Source: Xylaria sp. FL1777
Taxonomy: Eukaryota; Ascomycota; Sordariomycetes; Xylariales; Xylariaceae
Reading direction: 5' to 3'
Assembly (NCBI GenBank): GCA_022578965.1
Contig: MU400515.1
Coordinates: 372,001 to 436,000 of the forward strand
DNA length: 64,000 nucleotides
In this document: positions 22,739 to 34,896 of the stretch, one piece after another
How positions within the stretch are numbered: the stretch's first letter is position 1
Layout of the letters: each line of letters opens with the position of its first letter
Made by a program: the position numbers and the translations under genes
The notes under the pieces: generated by a model
What the model was told of the DNA's origin: nothing
Database searches by the model: none
What the model saw: the letters and a program-made list of their open reading frames with translations, nothing else

Positions 22739-25473
22739 TTAAGCGTGACGGTCGACCGTTTTCTGAGGTCTGTAATTCTGAATCTCGTCGAACCATTCCG
22801 CCTCCTCGTTGTACTTATATGCGTGGAATTCGATGCCATAGGGCTTTGGCTCTATGACGTAGATCACTCCAAGAGGCATATCGAGGTCTGCGATATCATC
22901 TCTGGTGAGATCCATGAAGTACGCCATGAGCACTCGACAGACCGATCGATGGCCGATGATGACAAGGTGATCTTTGATTCGCTCAATTTCACGGACCATA
23001 TCTCTGAGTCGGCTGATCACCTGCAGGTATCCTTCTCCTCCGACTCCAGGATAGACATAATGAAGCTTGTCCATTTGCCGCTTCGTATATTCATCGCTAT
23101 GATCACGGGCAATCTCGTCGTAAGTCAAGCCCTCGAACTTTCCTGCGTTTAGCTCGTTGAGCATTTCCCAATTCTTCACATCGTAATCCTCATCAGCCTC
23201 GAAATGCTGTGCCGTTTGTATGCTGCGTGTCAACATTGACGTCCATACGCAAGTATTCTTATCAAGTTCCTCGTTAATTTCTGGGTAAGGCGGTGATTGA
23301 TCGCCCGGAAGAGGAGGGAAAGACGACTGCGCGATTTTATTATTCTGGTCAATCAACCAGTCTTTCCGCTTTTGAGTGATGAAATTGTATAGGACATGAC
23401 TGTAAGCGTGGCCACGGTGCGTCAAGTCCGAGTTGCCTCCAATTTTCCCGAGATGATTATCCACGGATTGACCGTGACGTGTAATCCATATCTGCCTGGG
23501 TGACAAATTGAAAGACGATAGATATGAAGCGATTCCGGTGCTAAGGAAACCCTCCAATCCGAAGTGTGTGAGTTTCTTGCCAACGTCGATCATCTGCTTT
23601 GCTGTCAGTCACTGGTGTAGCATAGCGGGAAAGGGGCTGCGACTCTCTTACCTTGATGTACTGCATCCCGTGATCTTCTTCATAGTCACCCAGAGGAACA
23701 TATGCACTTTCGTATGCTTTGACCCGCTCTCTGAAATCTGCCAAAGACTTGACTGGATCTTTGTCTTTGTAGTCGGGACCAGACAATTTAAGACGCATAT
23801 TCGCCTCTAGAAGCTATAATTTGTCAGTATGTCACGGCATCAGTCATATACGGAGCTCGGTTCCTACCTCAGGATTCTTACAAACGCTCTCAATGAATAA
23901 GATCCCAAGCTTTGGCTCGCGAGCCTTAATATGGTCAAATACGTGCTGTCGGCGTTCGATAGTACTATTTGTTGCGTCTAGAATACCGATTGATCCGCCA
24001 CCACAAAGCAGGTAGTCCAATAACTCGTCCAGGGTATCAATGGCCATTTCTTCGCGAAGCTTGAAGGCCTCTGAATTTTTGGGATCGAAGAATTTGGCAG
24101 AGTGATCGACATGAGCTGGGTTTTCTTGGCTTGATGGCGAAGGATTATTAGCTGTAGAAGAATCGAATTGTGCCCCATTCAAAAGGACGGTTGCAGCTTC
24201 TCTTGGTGTATTTATTGAGTTCTGTGTTACAGGCTTGGTTGAGGACAGCATATTTGCCTGGATGCGGCGACGATTGCCAACGTTGAATATCTTAGTGTTG
24301 TGTTGCTGCCAAGAGAGATATCTTCGGAGCTTCTTGGTGATGTACGATTTGCCTCGAGCTGGGAGGCCTACCATGACTATCACCAACTTCGCAGCGACAT
24401 CCCGGTCGGCAATTCTGCCGTCAGGCGAGACGAGCGACCGGGTCATACCTGGGATGTTAAGAGTGGTTGCGTGTGGGCGTACTCGTGGCGTTGCCGAGCC
24501 AGAATTTTGTCGAATAGGTGGTCTGCAGCACTTAGTGTTAGTGACTAGCCCAAGGCAAAGAGGAATGTCGAGTTTTGGAGCTAAAACCACTCACATCCTA
24601 GGCGAGGCAGGGGCTGTCGATGATATGCTCTTGGTGTAGGGTGAGTCCTCCGTAGAAGAGGGCCGTCGCACGGGAAGGTTAACTTTATTAGATGTATCGT
24701 TGATGGCGCGGAGGGCGTTGGCGAGAGATGAGGGATGCGCCGAGGGGCCATAATTGACATGGGACAGAGCGGGAGGGGGCATGACGTTGAGATCGAGAAA
24801 TGGAAATTGCGAGGCCGTCACACTGCCGCCGTTCAAGGAGACCGGCGTAGGTGGCGATGCGCTGCCATCTTTGGATTTGGCGGTGCCAATCTCGGGGCTG
24901 CCCGTAGCTTGTGGTCGGGCCTGTGCTGGCACAGATCGCGGGCTTGTAGATGGATCGACATTGGAAGTTGCGACGAGTCGCCGATTCGTCATTGCCACTA
25001 TGGCGAGAGTTGATAGGCGCGACTGTTTACGGGCGATGCGGAATTCTGTTATTGGGATTGCAGGGGCTTCAGTCAACACTTGGTCGGAAATGGTGAAGTG
25101 CCGATATTCGGGAGGGGACGAATGTTGAGACAAAGGCCGTTGAACGGTGCTGCAGTGATTGATTGCAAATTGTCGGGAGCTGGGGGGAGCAGGGGATCGC
25201 ATGAAATAGTCAAGTGAGGAGGGGAGGAAATGGACTGAGCATGTCCGTAGAAGTTTTCGGGATTAAGAGTTCGGAGAGGGAAATGCGAGGGAAAAAAAGA
25301 TTCTAGGTTGAAGCAATGAACCATAAAAACTCACCAGCTTTGATTGTTGTAGTAGTTGGAGCGCGGTGTGTGCTGCCGGCAGGCCCTGCAAGTGGTAGAG
25401 CCGGTTGCGCAACAAGTGGACCGGAAACTGCTTTGGGACGAGGAGTCATGGCTTCCAGGGGTCTCGACATCAT
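22739..25473 (-). CDS. 6-phosphofructo-2-kinase / fructose-2,6-bisphosphatase
   Basis: This bifunctional cytosolic enzyme makes and degrades fructose-2,6-bisphosphate, the switch between glycolysis and gluconeogenesis. The kinase half has the Walker A motif VGLPARGKSYITKK, then FFDPKN and GILDATNSTIERR. The phosphatase half has the catalytic RHGQSVDN, TSMLTRSIQTAQHF, LNELNAGKFEGLTYDE and IIGHRSVCRVL. Both catalytic histidines and the acid Glu are present, so both activities look possible. The firm exons end at 24595, with later exons 24532-23868, 23813-23652 and 23593-22739; introns are 54-62 nt. The N-terminus is uncertain. A likely first exon, 25473-25335 (MMSRPLEAMTPRPK...), ends in a strong GTGAGT donor. 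It fits in phase to acceptors before 25045 or 24997. Otherwise the internal ATG at 24992 is the start. The N-terminal 150 residues are Ser/Pro-rich. Confidence 0.92.
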
Positions 25474-26040
25474 GACATTAGTGTACACTAGGTACCCAGG
25501 TAGCTACCACGGTACCTATGGGGGCGACCAACTGCAGGAAGGTATGGCTATGGCTGGAGGAGGTACAGTAGGCACCTTGCTTGGTACGGGCAGCTACTCC
25601 TAGTCAGAACTAGTCAAGCGACTGTGGAGTGCAGACATGCGCTGCATTAGGGGTGGGGGTTGTACATCGGAGTCCACTTATCCAGAAGGTATGTGCCTAA
25701 CCGTGTCCAGACCCTGTACTGCGTAGCTAGCAGCGGGATGGCTTGATATAGGTACTACTACAGTAGGCACCGTGTGGTGTGAACCTAGATAGGTAGGCCA
25801 GCCCTGGCAAGCAGTTCCACTTAAGGAACCTAGCACTGCACTGCACGAGGTCCTGCAGAAACTACCTATCTTAGCTGCTTCCAGTAGTGTAGAGGATGTC
25901 CTGCGCGACAGCCGATCCGACGGAACGCCGGGCTATTCTAGGTACTATGTGTACAGAGTCGCACGGCCCTGGCGAAGTGCAGGACTTCCACTTTAATAGA
26001 TCCGTTCAGAGTCCGTTCGATTGGAATCAGACGGAAAACA

Positions 26041-26060
26041 CGAGGCGAGGCGAGGCGAGG
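26041..26060. repeat. CGAGG microsatellite, four copies
   Basis: Four tandem CGAGG units in gene-poor DNA. No function is evident. Confidence 0.85.
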
Positions 26061-29049
26061 CCGCTGGGCGACTGGTAGAAGCTTTTATCTAGACACGAGC
26101 ACAGCACTAAGCAATAACAGACGGCCTAACACGCAGGGTTCATCCCAAGGCTGCGTGCGTGATATGTAGGTACCACCATCAGCAAACTAATTTTGGGCCT
26201 ATGTCGTGTCTCGAGGCTGTGCTAGGGCGATTGTGTCGAATGCTGTTCACGTCATCTCTGTCCACTTTGCCGGTTCGTTCGCTTCACAATCGATTTGGAG
26301 TGAATTCCAAACAGGCGCCGACGTCAGTCGACTGTTGAGTGGGCTGTTTGTTTGCTGTATGTGGGCTCACGGTCATCTAGCGGTAATTTGCACGAGGATC
26401 AATACTCCGCTGGACTAAGCTTCGTATGAAGTACATACTTACTTATATGCGTAGGTATATCAGATCACGTTGGTGGGCCGCCGTGGTGAGGCCCCGTCAG
26501 TGGTCTGGCGTTGGAATCCGTACTGATGAGCGACGTGTATCAGAACCTCGGGAGCCTCAGGGGTCTCGCGCGTGGACTTGGTGATCTTATATGTATCTGA
26601 ATAATAACTGAGAGCCGACCGGTGAAGTGCTAGCCTAATAATAGCCAAGGGAAACATGCAATGCGGGAAGACTCGAAACGAAGCGCACAGTCGATGGAGA
26701 TGTCCAGAGGTGTCTTGGTTTAATATACCGTAGCAAAGCCAGAACAAAGTCGCAAGCTCTTGGCCCGAGATCTGTTTCGGCTAGACAGGCAGTTGAGGCA
26801 ATCCCGGCGCCAGCAGATGACCGTGGCTAGGTACAGTTTAGCTACGGTCTAGCTAGATGCAAATGTAGCAAATGTAACAACAGGAGAACAGTGCCCAGGC
26901 GACAAGCAACTTGGCAGGCGACCCAAGACTCGGACAGCGAAGCGAAACCTCAGACATAAATATATGTGCTCGGTACATGATATGTGAACAGCCTGTGAGA
27001 TGAGGCTTTTCTTTTGAAAAAGCCCGCAGCATCACTCGCGGGACCCCAGATCGGGGGTGTATTGGACGCGCCTGAGATAGGTATCGATGGATCGATGGTT
27101 TTACAAGGGCGAGTAAGCGTTTGATGCGTGAAGCTCTCCTCCCAGCGCGCGCACCTTCGTCTGCACATCTCTGCACATCCCCGCGTCCCACCAATGACTT
27201 TTACGGCTACTTTCCCCCCATCCCGCTTCTACACCCTTGGATTAAGGAATGATGCTACGCAGCGTGCCTTGGGGGCGGGTCGCTGTAGAATTCTGTACAC
27301 CTGGTTATGCAGCGCGCAGGGCGACTTGTTCCCTCGAGATATCTGATCGGACCACTCGGTCTTATTTCTTGCTTGGCTGTGTTGCCCCTGTGTGTCTTAT
27401 TTTGCCTACACATAGTACACAAGCTTCGCTGCAGCGCCGAGCCGGTGCGGTTGGAGCCGACGAGGCTGCACAAGGGTTTCGCAAATCAGTCTTGGCTTCA
27501 CAATGACAGATGTGCAGGATTGTCCCAAACTCCCCGATACCTGAGGCTGGGGGCTGGGAGGTGCGTCATCGGTGATACCTGGCCCATCTCCTCCCATCTC
27601 CCCCTCCGCATCCGGCGGTCTTCTCCAAACCAACCGCCCAGGCTCACCTCTGGAGTCGCGATCTGAGGTCAGCGCATACGCGAGAGATTTTTACTGCAAG
27701 ATAAGCCGGCCTTCAATCCTCGGAACCCATCTCATCTTATCACTGAGCCTTAGCCAACGAGGTGTAAGTTGGTATCTTTCTGATTCGTTGCTAGTACTAG
27801 TGTACTGTGCAACTTATGAATTGATAACAACCTACAGTGGGATATTTATAAGCTGCTAAATTTACGATTACGCAATGAAAACATACCGTATTCGGCACTT
27901 AGTGGAAGGTAGATCGCCCTAAGGCACGGCCCAAGATGTGGAATCTGGGGAGATACTACTACGTATGTTATGACCTCAAAATCAAGTTTGCTCATTCAAG
28001 ACCGTGAGACGAGTGTGCTCCGCCGATGGTAGGACGAACGAAGGCCACCCAATAGCCAAGTGTTGGCACACGTGGGTTCGCTCAACAGCAACATTCGTTC
28101 CAACTGAAACAGAGGCATAGAAGGGCTCCGTGAGGGATTTCTAGGCGCTTATAGAATGCGACCCGAGATGGTGTATAGATGTACAGTATTGAAAGCCGTT
28201 TTGCGGGTATGTAATGCTGCTGCTGCAGGCTATGATAAGCTTTTGTTGATATTACCAAGTCCCGTTTGATATGCCCTGCTGATAAGTCTGGGCGCCGTCA
28301 CATCCTAATGTTTGCCGAAGCTGAGCTAATCGTTTGAAGGGCGACGACGAGCACCACGAATCGGATGCCCATCCATCCAATGTTGGCCTTGAGGGATTTC
28401 CCACTCTCTTGGTCCGTACATGCATGGGCTATGCTCTCCCAGTTGAGTTTCGGGCTTGGCAGGGGTGTCTTTTATGGCTAAGCTTGGCTGTTGATTGCCT
28501 CTTCTCTGGGATACGAAAAGCCACGCCTTGTGCCAAGCAAAGCCAAGCTCAAACCAATACCGATATACCGGTAGTGGAGGTACTGCGCGTAACCTACTAC
28601 GTAAGTAAGCAGAGCTGTTTCTATAATTGTAAATAAAATATGCTTACTACTATATTTCGATTCCATGGAACGTGATAGTAACCTCTTCGTAGAGTTTAGG
28701 TACTAGTTTATGTAATACAGGCAACCTGAAATAGATTTCATGTCACCTAGTATCTCTCTTCTAAGTTCAGATCTTGAGTTTAAGATTGAGTATGAGTAAG
28801 AGACTAGTGAAAACTTCATCTCTACAAGCTCCGGTTGAAACTTTGATCAGATAATGTTCCTTCAACATAAAATATATATAGGTATCTTGAACCAAGGGAG
28901 TTTAGCAGGGAGCCAATAAGTCTAGGTATAATTCAGCGCTTGTTGTTGTTCATAGATAACTCGCCTGATACAATACGACGTAGGTAGGTCATCAATAGCC
29001 ACTTTTGATATCATAGAAGTTGTGATTGCTGTTTAAGAGAACATGCTGA

Positions 29050-29660
29050 GCCACGGAAGCTAGACATATACTAGGTACTTACATATATACCAAGTAAGTT
29101 ACCATTGAAAATTATCTAAACTACCTGAGCTAGCATCTGATACTACCTGCGTCGGATGAATTTCCATTGGAAGATACCTACATACCTCCGATGTCTGTAG
29201 GGAGCTAGTGCATATATTCACCTTGGCTTAGGTTAGGTAAGTTAAGTACCTAGTAGGTGCCTATTAACCTAAGTACATACATACATGCAGGTTGGCATGC
29301 TGTCAATTAATTCCACACTCCTGTTGGGCATGGAATATGTACCGTGCTATAAGTACAGTACCTACATGTACCTACATAAGGTAAGGTCTACATGTATACG
29401 TCCTTTTTACTTTTAGAAGAGTCCCTTTCCAAAGTTTATACACCTGGGAGGAATTGGGGCAGTTACAGTTGAGGGGTATTCATGAGGAGGAACTTGGAAG
29501 TTTATAGGGCACACACAGTAAGTACTATTTAGCTGGCTCCCTGACGGCCCCCGCATTTCAAACTATATCCAAAATAACCTCCCCTCCAGTACTTACCTAC
29601 ATACATGTAGGTATGTACCTACCTCTGTGTCTAAGTTGATCAATGTGGGGAAATACCTAC
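29050..29660. repeat. Cluster of TACCTA/TAGGTA and TACATA words
   Basis: The segment is dominated by short inverted and direct words: TACCTAC, GTAGGTA, TACATACATA, GTACCTAC and their complements. Several form small palindromes, for example the run at 29591-29622 around ACATGTAGGTATGTACC. The same words recur at lower density in most intergenic regions of the window and are almost absent from coding exons. Confidence 0.6.
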
Positions 29661-30477
29661 AGGGAAAGGGGAAGCTGAATGGAAACTTCTTATCGATATG
29701 CCCCTCCCTTGAGTGAGCACAGATTTACAGCGAGGATAGCTTTGTTTACAAGGAAGCAGTCAACCTTACCTACAGTCATTCATGCTCTCGTGAGGCTCTC
29801 GGCTGTTAGGCTGAGTTTCTGTCTGCCTACCTTACCTTCTAATTGTACCTCATTCACTTCCTTCTGGAAGTCACATGTGACCTCGAAACTCTGTTCGCCC
29901 ACACAGCTCTGCCGTAGCAACTGCCATGGAAATCTTCGACTGGTACCCTAGCAACCACTGGTTGCTCTTTTATTAAGACCATCTGCAGGCCTCTGGCTGT
30001 GCCTAATGCCTATCGCCCCCATCACCAACACACCAGTGCTTGGGAGGTAGTCTTCACTTCCCACGATCTCCTACAACCTCCTGCAGCCTTCCACAGCCTC
30101 CCATACGCTGTATGTACCTTCCCTCCACCAGCAACAAATCGACCATCTTCGTCCGAGGTTCCATGTAAGCACAACACCTACTTCTTCTCTCTCTCAAAAA
30201 ACCTTCTACTATCAAGCCTTCCGCCACTCACCTCTGCACCGAAACAACATGTTTGGAACACCTGGTCTTGATAGAAAACATTCGACGCCTTGTTCTGTTC
30301 TCTTCTGTCTGCTCTGCATCGCCAATTTGCACCTCCTACGATTTGTCTTTGCCCGGTGCTGCTCTAGACCGTCCCACCCCGTTCAATTGCCATATTCTTG
30401 GCCCTATAACTGTAGACTCTTGTCACATCTCTCCTCTTCTGACTTCACGCCTTGTGTGCTTGCTGCAGGTATCCGCT

Positions 30478-31997
30478 ATGAGCGATTCCATGAAGGAAGT
30501 CGTCGAGACGCTCGACCCCGTCTCGAGACGGCTCATTCCTACGAATATTGATTCTGGAACTCTGGTACCTCTCAAAACTACCCTCGAGCTACGAGACAAT
30601 CTTACTCTCGGCCTCGCTTACATCACCCGGGCTCCTACTCGCTATACCAATGATATTGTGACGTGAGTTCTTCATGTATACATCTGGCCTATGTCCTGCT
30701 GGACGCACACTAACCTCCCCGTTTCCCCAGGATTGCCCGAGCCCTGGCCGGTGATGATGCGGCTAAGAACCTTCCTCACCTCCGCCGGTGCTCGAAGCCT
30801 GTTGATCTCCCCCCTCACCTCAAGTCGCAATTCATGAATGAGGGCAATGGAAGAACCATCCATACTGGGAAGTCCAATTGGCTGTACATCCTGCTGGGTC
30901 CAAAAGATGAACTGCCTTATGACGAACTCCTGAGAGGTCTTGCTTCCGTTGATGGCATTAGAGATGACATCTTCATCGGCATCATTCCGGTTCCTCTGCT
31001 GGCCCCGACATCCCAGGTCCAGGCAAATTTATGGTCGCAGCAGTTTTGGCAGACTGTCTACAGAAAGAACAATCCCCTCGGTCCTCATCCAAGTAATATA
31101 TGTCGAACTACTTCCGTTGTCTCTCGCGATGCGTCTGTTTGGATGACTTTGGCACACCAGGTGGCAAGGAAGTGTCGTGATGATGGGTTAGGAGAACCGA
31201 TTGGTGCGGTTATAATCAAACGCACTATTCCTGGAAAGTTTGACACTGTCAAACCTGCGCCGTTAAAGTCTGAGCGCTCAAACTCGAATATAACTCAGGG
31301 CAGCCAGACTGCCATAGAACCCATTCCCGGTGGTATGCCTGAGAAGGCGATAAGCCATGAGTCTCGTGACCTTGGGAACAACGACGTCATTGAAGATGCT
31401 ATAGGCTCAGAGGCTTCTGGACCTGAACTTGAAGAGAAGGAAACTACCCAGATTGTTGCCCTCGCTGGAGATGCTCGCTGGTATCAACAGGAGAAAGTTG
31501 GCCGCACTGGAAATCCCATGGGACACGCAGCTCTTCGAGCTATCAGCATGGTGGCACAGAAACTAGTCAGAACTGAGAACCGAGCCGAGAGCAAGCCAAC
31601 TATCATGGAATTTGAGGCTTTCCAGGATGGGCCCTTGCTTGATGATGAGCAAGTCGTCTTTGATGCTGAACATCCATGTCCTGATGGATACCTCTGCCAC
31701 GATCTCGAGCTCTATCTTACGCATGAGCCTTGCGTCATGTGTGCCATGGCTATCCTACACTCTCGTATGGGCCGCATTGTCTTCCGTCATCGTATGCCAC
31801 TTACTGGTGGCATGAGCTCGGAGGATCGTGGCTACGATGCTTGCGGTAATCCTCTCGGGTGTGAGAATGGGCCGTGTGGTGGTGGCCGCGGGCTTGGTTT
31901 ACACTGGCGCAAGGAGTTGAACTGGAGTATGTTAGGATGGGAGTGGGAGACAGACACTGTTGAGCGTCTCACTGTTGATCCTCATCTGCATGCATAA
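30478..31997 (+). CDS. TAD3: tRNA-specific adenosine deaminase subunit Tad3
   Basis: Tad3 is the non-catalytic partner of Tad2. The heterodimer deaminates A34 to inosine in the anticodons of several tRNAs, which is essential for decoding C-ending codons. Two exons, 30478-30662 and 30731-31997, give 483 residues; the codon split across the junction restores NDIVTIARALAG. The deaminase fold is at the C-terminus. Zinc ligands are His327 (NPMGHAALRA) and the Cys pair 396/399 (THEPCVMCAMAILHSRMGR). The residue two after His327, where active deaminases have Glu, is Ala329. That fits the structural role of Tad3; the yeast protein has Val there. The C-terminal GLHWRKELNWSMLGW is typical. A Glu-rich linker of about 60 residues precedes the deaminase core. 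Confidence 0.92.
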
Positions 31998-32788
31998 TCA
32001 GGTATCTTCTATATCACTATTACACAAGGGAGACCTGCAGAAACTTTGGGTTGAGGCAAGCACAGGAATTAGGTAGTCCTCTTGTCTGACATTTGCATCA
32101 TGAAATACATAATATAATGAATCCGCGAAACTGGAGTCAGAATGAAGGTGCTTGATTTACCTACAATATCCTAGGCAGGTAGTGTCCTACCCCTCGTGTT
32201 ATTTGAATCTTATAGATCGGGAAGTGCGGGGGATCCAAGAGCCGTTCTGCCCGTAATGAAATTTTTTCAAGATTGGCACTCATGTTTATGAATAGGCCAA
32301 CGAGCATCATAGCAAAGAAATTGTTGGATTAAAAGAGTAAAATCGGTCCTTGGAGTCTATCACGTGTTATTATGACAACCTGTGGCTAGCCTATGGCTGG
32401 AGCTGTGGCGTAGCGAGTCTGCCAGCAAGGGCTTTGACAACTTGTCTCTCTCTCTTGTGTCTAAAGATGTACAGAGCAATTCCTCTTTCTTTTCACCTCT
32501 AAGTAACGTAGATTATTTTCTCGGAATATGGGGGATAGTTCGGCTTTGAACCAAGCTACTAGTATTGCTGCTATCACATTTCTGTAGGTCCCCCTCCTAC
32601 CAAAAAAAAGTGCAACATAGAAATCCTCCTAGGCTGTGTGGGCAAGAATGAGACTTGAATTTATGGAGTAGATAGATTCCAACTTAGCCATTAGTAGTAC
32701 GCCAAATCACGGGGTGTGTCTTTATGGGATGTAAGCACTGTCTCCTATACTATGATGCGTGGTATTATTATAGCTCTCATATGCTACT
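31998..32788. other. Intergenic after TAD3
   Basis: AT-rich sequence with no recognisable gene. It holds the presumed TAD3 3' UTR. Confidence 0.5.
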
Positions 32789-33560
32789 ATGCCTCAACTC
32801 AGAATTCTAAAGCGAATTACCGAAGTCGAATACTGGGACGATAACCTTAGGGGTCCGTTTTATTTCTTGATAAAGGCATTCATCGTACCTTTCGAAAAAA
32901 GTGTCCGGGTTTTGATTTTACCCACATTCAGTCCCCGTCCGTGTTTGCGATACCTGAGAACGGGGAGGAAGGGTGATTTGCGGTCAAATCTGAGAGAAAA
33001 TATTACCACAGTGGAGTATCCTTTATAAGGAGAACCTTGAGACCCTGGGAGTTTCGTACAGGATTTTCAAAGTCTTCACATGCCTCGCCTTCGAAAGGAG
33101 AGTATCATTAATGAAGAAGAGTCGTTGCGATATATCTGTCATCACAACAATATTCCAGTCCCTCTTGTGCAAGGTGAGTTTGAGGATAATGATGCTTATT
33201 ACTCGGTGACGGAATATGTCGCAAGTACGAACATTCTGTAGCTAACAGATGATCAGAAGGCCGTTGTCTAGAGTGAGCTCCAGGGTCATCTCGCAACGCT
33301 CTCACGTTTAATCGACTTGATGGACCATCCGGGATTGTGGTCCCCCCGTATCTAGTTCTACGGCGTACGAAGCTAGACTATTGGCACTAGAAACTCTCGG
33401 ATCGCGACGAATATGTATTCTGCCACAGCGATTTATCTCGGCCAAATGCCATTATTGACGACGCTATCATATGTCGGGCGCTAAAGAATTTCCTGTCACA
33501 GCGAAGCTATTAGGAACGAGTAAGAGCTGGGCTTCAACCGACTTTTATGAGGTTTTTGTT
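32789..33560 (+). pseudogene. Decayed APH-family (aminoglycoside/choline-kinase-like) phosphotransferase
   Basis: A fungal APH-fold kinase can be read across in-frame stops. Around 33078-33240 the text gives MPRLRKESIINEEESLRYIC, then NNIPVPLVQGEFEDNDAYY and VTEYVA. This is the usual N-lobe pattern: E-x-x-S-L-R-Y-I, then N-I-P-V-P, then the hinge E-Y-V. Around 33410-33455 the catalytic loop FCHSDLSRPNAIID carries the HxDxxxxN signature. Stops interrupt the frame after VASTNIL, within the SELQGHLATLSR block and again after FLSQRSY. The DxD/DWE metal-binding block is not found intact. Upstream text from 32789 (ITEVEYWDDN...) probably belongs to the same gene. This family is large and volatile in Pezizomycotina, so it is likely a dead paralogue. 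Confidence 0.8.
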
Positions 33561-34896
33561 GGCCAAATAGTGCGCTGGTGTTAGAGCCTTGGAGATTGAA
33601 CGACCACAATCTTATCAGCCAAGATAAGTCATAATTGTCTCGGCGAATAGTAACAAGGAAGTTGGGTTCCCCGGGACTGCCACGGGACTTTGATGTCATC
33701 TAACCTGCCGCAGCCTGCCTGAATAATTAGAACACATGCCGCCGCCGTGGAGGGGAGGTAGGGCAACACGTGGACAAGCGTGGCTGGTTGACCAAAGCCC
33801 GGCTGTAACTGCTCGGGAATTGATACTCATCTGGGGACGTATTACTTAAGTGTCGTTGTATCCCTAACATGCCTCTCGTGACTCTCATTGACACATTCCT
33901 AGACCTGACGGCATCCTTGGTTCAACTTTAGACGAACTATTCACGAACCCTTGCACCAGCAAAACGATATGTCCATTCTTTTTCCTCGCAAATGGCTACT
34001 GCGCCAACCCAAGTTGACCGAATGATATAACCTCCTTACAACAAAATGAAGAGCTCATTGCCACATTAGTCGCTTGTAGCCATGCCATGCAATGTAACCG
34101 TTGTGGCAGCTGTTCTTTCGACTTCAATGTGGGATCCCCGTTACAGGTATCCTTACAGGGGTCCTTGCGAGAATACCTATGTAGGCAGGACTTGGGGTCC
34201 GGATCAATCTCCCTATCCGTGTCCTTGCTCCTTTCCCTGCCGCCGCCGCCGAGATATATGCCTCAGCCTCCAAACATAGAGCTAAATATCGAGATAGAGA
34301 TTTAATTATCATTAAAATGTTCAATGAATGTTAAAGAAGCTCTTAGATGATTATGAAACATTAATCAACTTCTCCGAGTTAATTATAAAGTTGTTTAAAT
34401 GTTAGAGGGTATAAGTACTTGAGCAGAAGTTTACCTGGATGCACTGCCTACATATTATTGCTTACGGGCGAGTCCTTTAAACCCTTATTCGGAAACGATC
34501 CGTGTAATCTACATGATTATGGAAGAGCTGAATTCGCGACCCATGCAGCGCAACATAGTTACGATTACTCTGCACATTATTTCGGCTTGTTATACCTTAA
34601 AGCTCTATCGCCTATCATGCTGCCCGAATGAAAAGGGGCATCTCGCAGCACCAATGACGGCTCAGTTCGTGCATTTCTGTCCTCCTTTAGTCAATTAAGA
34701 ACATATGTGTTTCTATATTCTGATTGCCTTCTCTCAGTTGGCTCATATCTTCTTAGATGCTATACTTGTTTTAGCCTTTAAGCCAGACCTAGTACTTATA
34801 TAAACCACATTGTTCTACACTCTATTATACAGATCGTCATATACCTAAGTAGTTGGAACCGAAGAACTTCCTATTGCAATTCCATCGAGAGGCAAG
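33561..34896. other. Intergenic before the 802-residue orphan
   Basis: AT-rich sequence with no recognisable gene. It contains the promoter of the following gene and may include further decayed sequence of the upstream relic. Confidence 0.5.

Larger units (their letters stand above)
25474..30477. other. Five-kilobase gene-poor region
   Basis: No gene could be supported. Short open frames overlap in several frames at 27.1-27.9 kb, with no family features. The block 29.0-29.7 kb is dense in TACCTA/TAGGTA and TACATA words. A (CGAGG)4 tandem lies at 26041-26060. The CT-rich last 500 bases (about 30000-30477) look like the promoter and leader of the Tad3 gene, and TGCTGCAG just before its start could be a leader-intron acceptor. 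Confidence 0.5.

Noticed and set aside
27128..27859. Several overlapping 70-119 codon open frames at 27.1-27.9 kb
   Set aside because: All frames are equally open in a GC-richer patch, with no domain, splice or start-site support.
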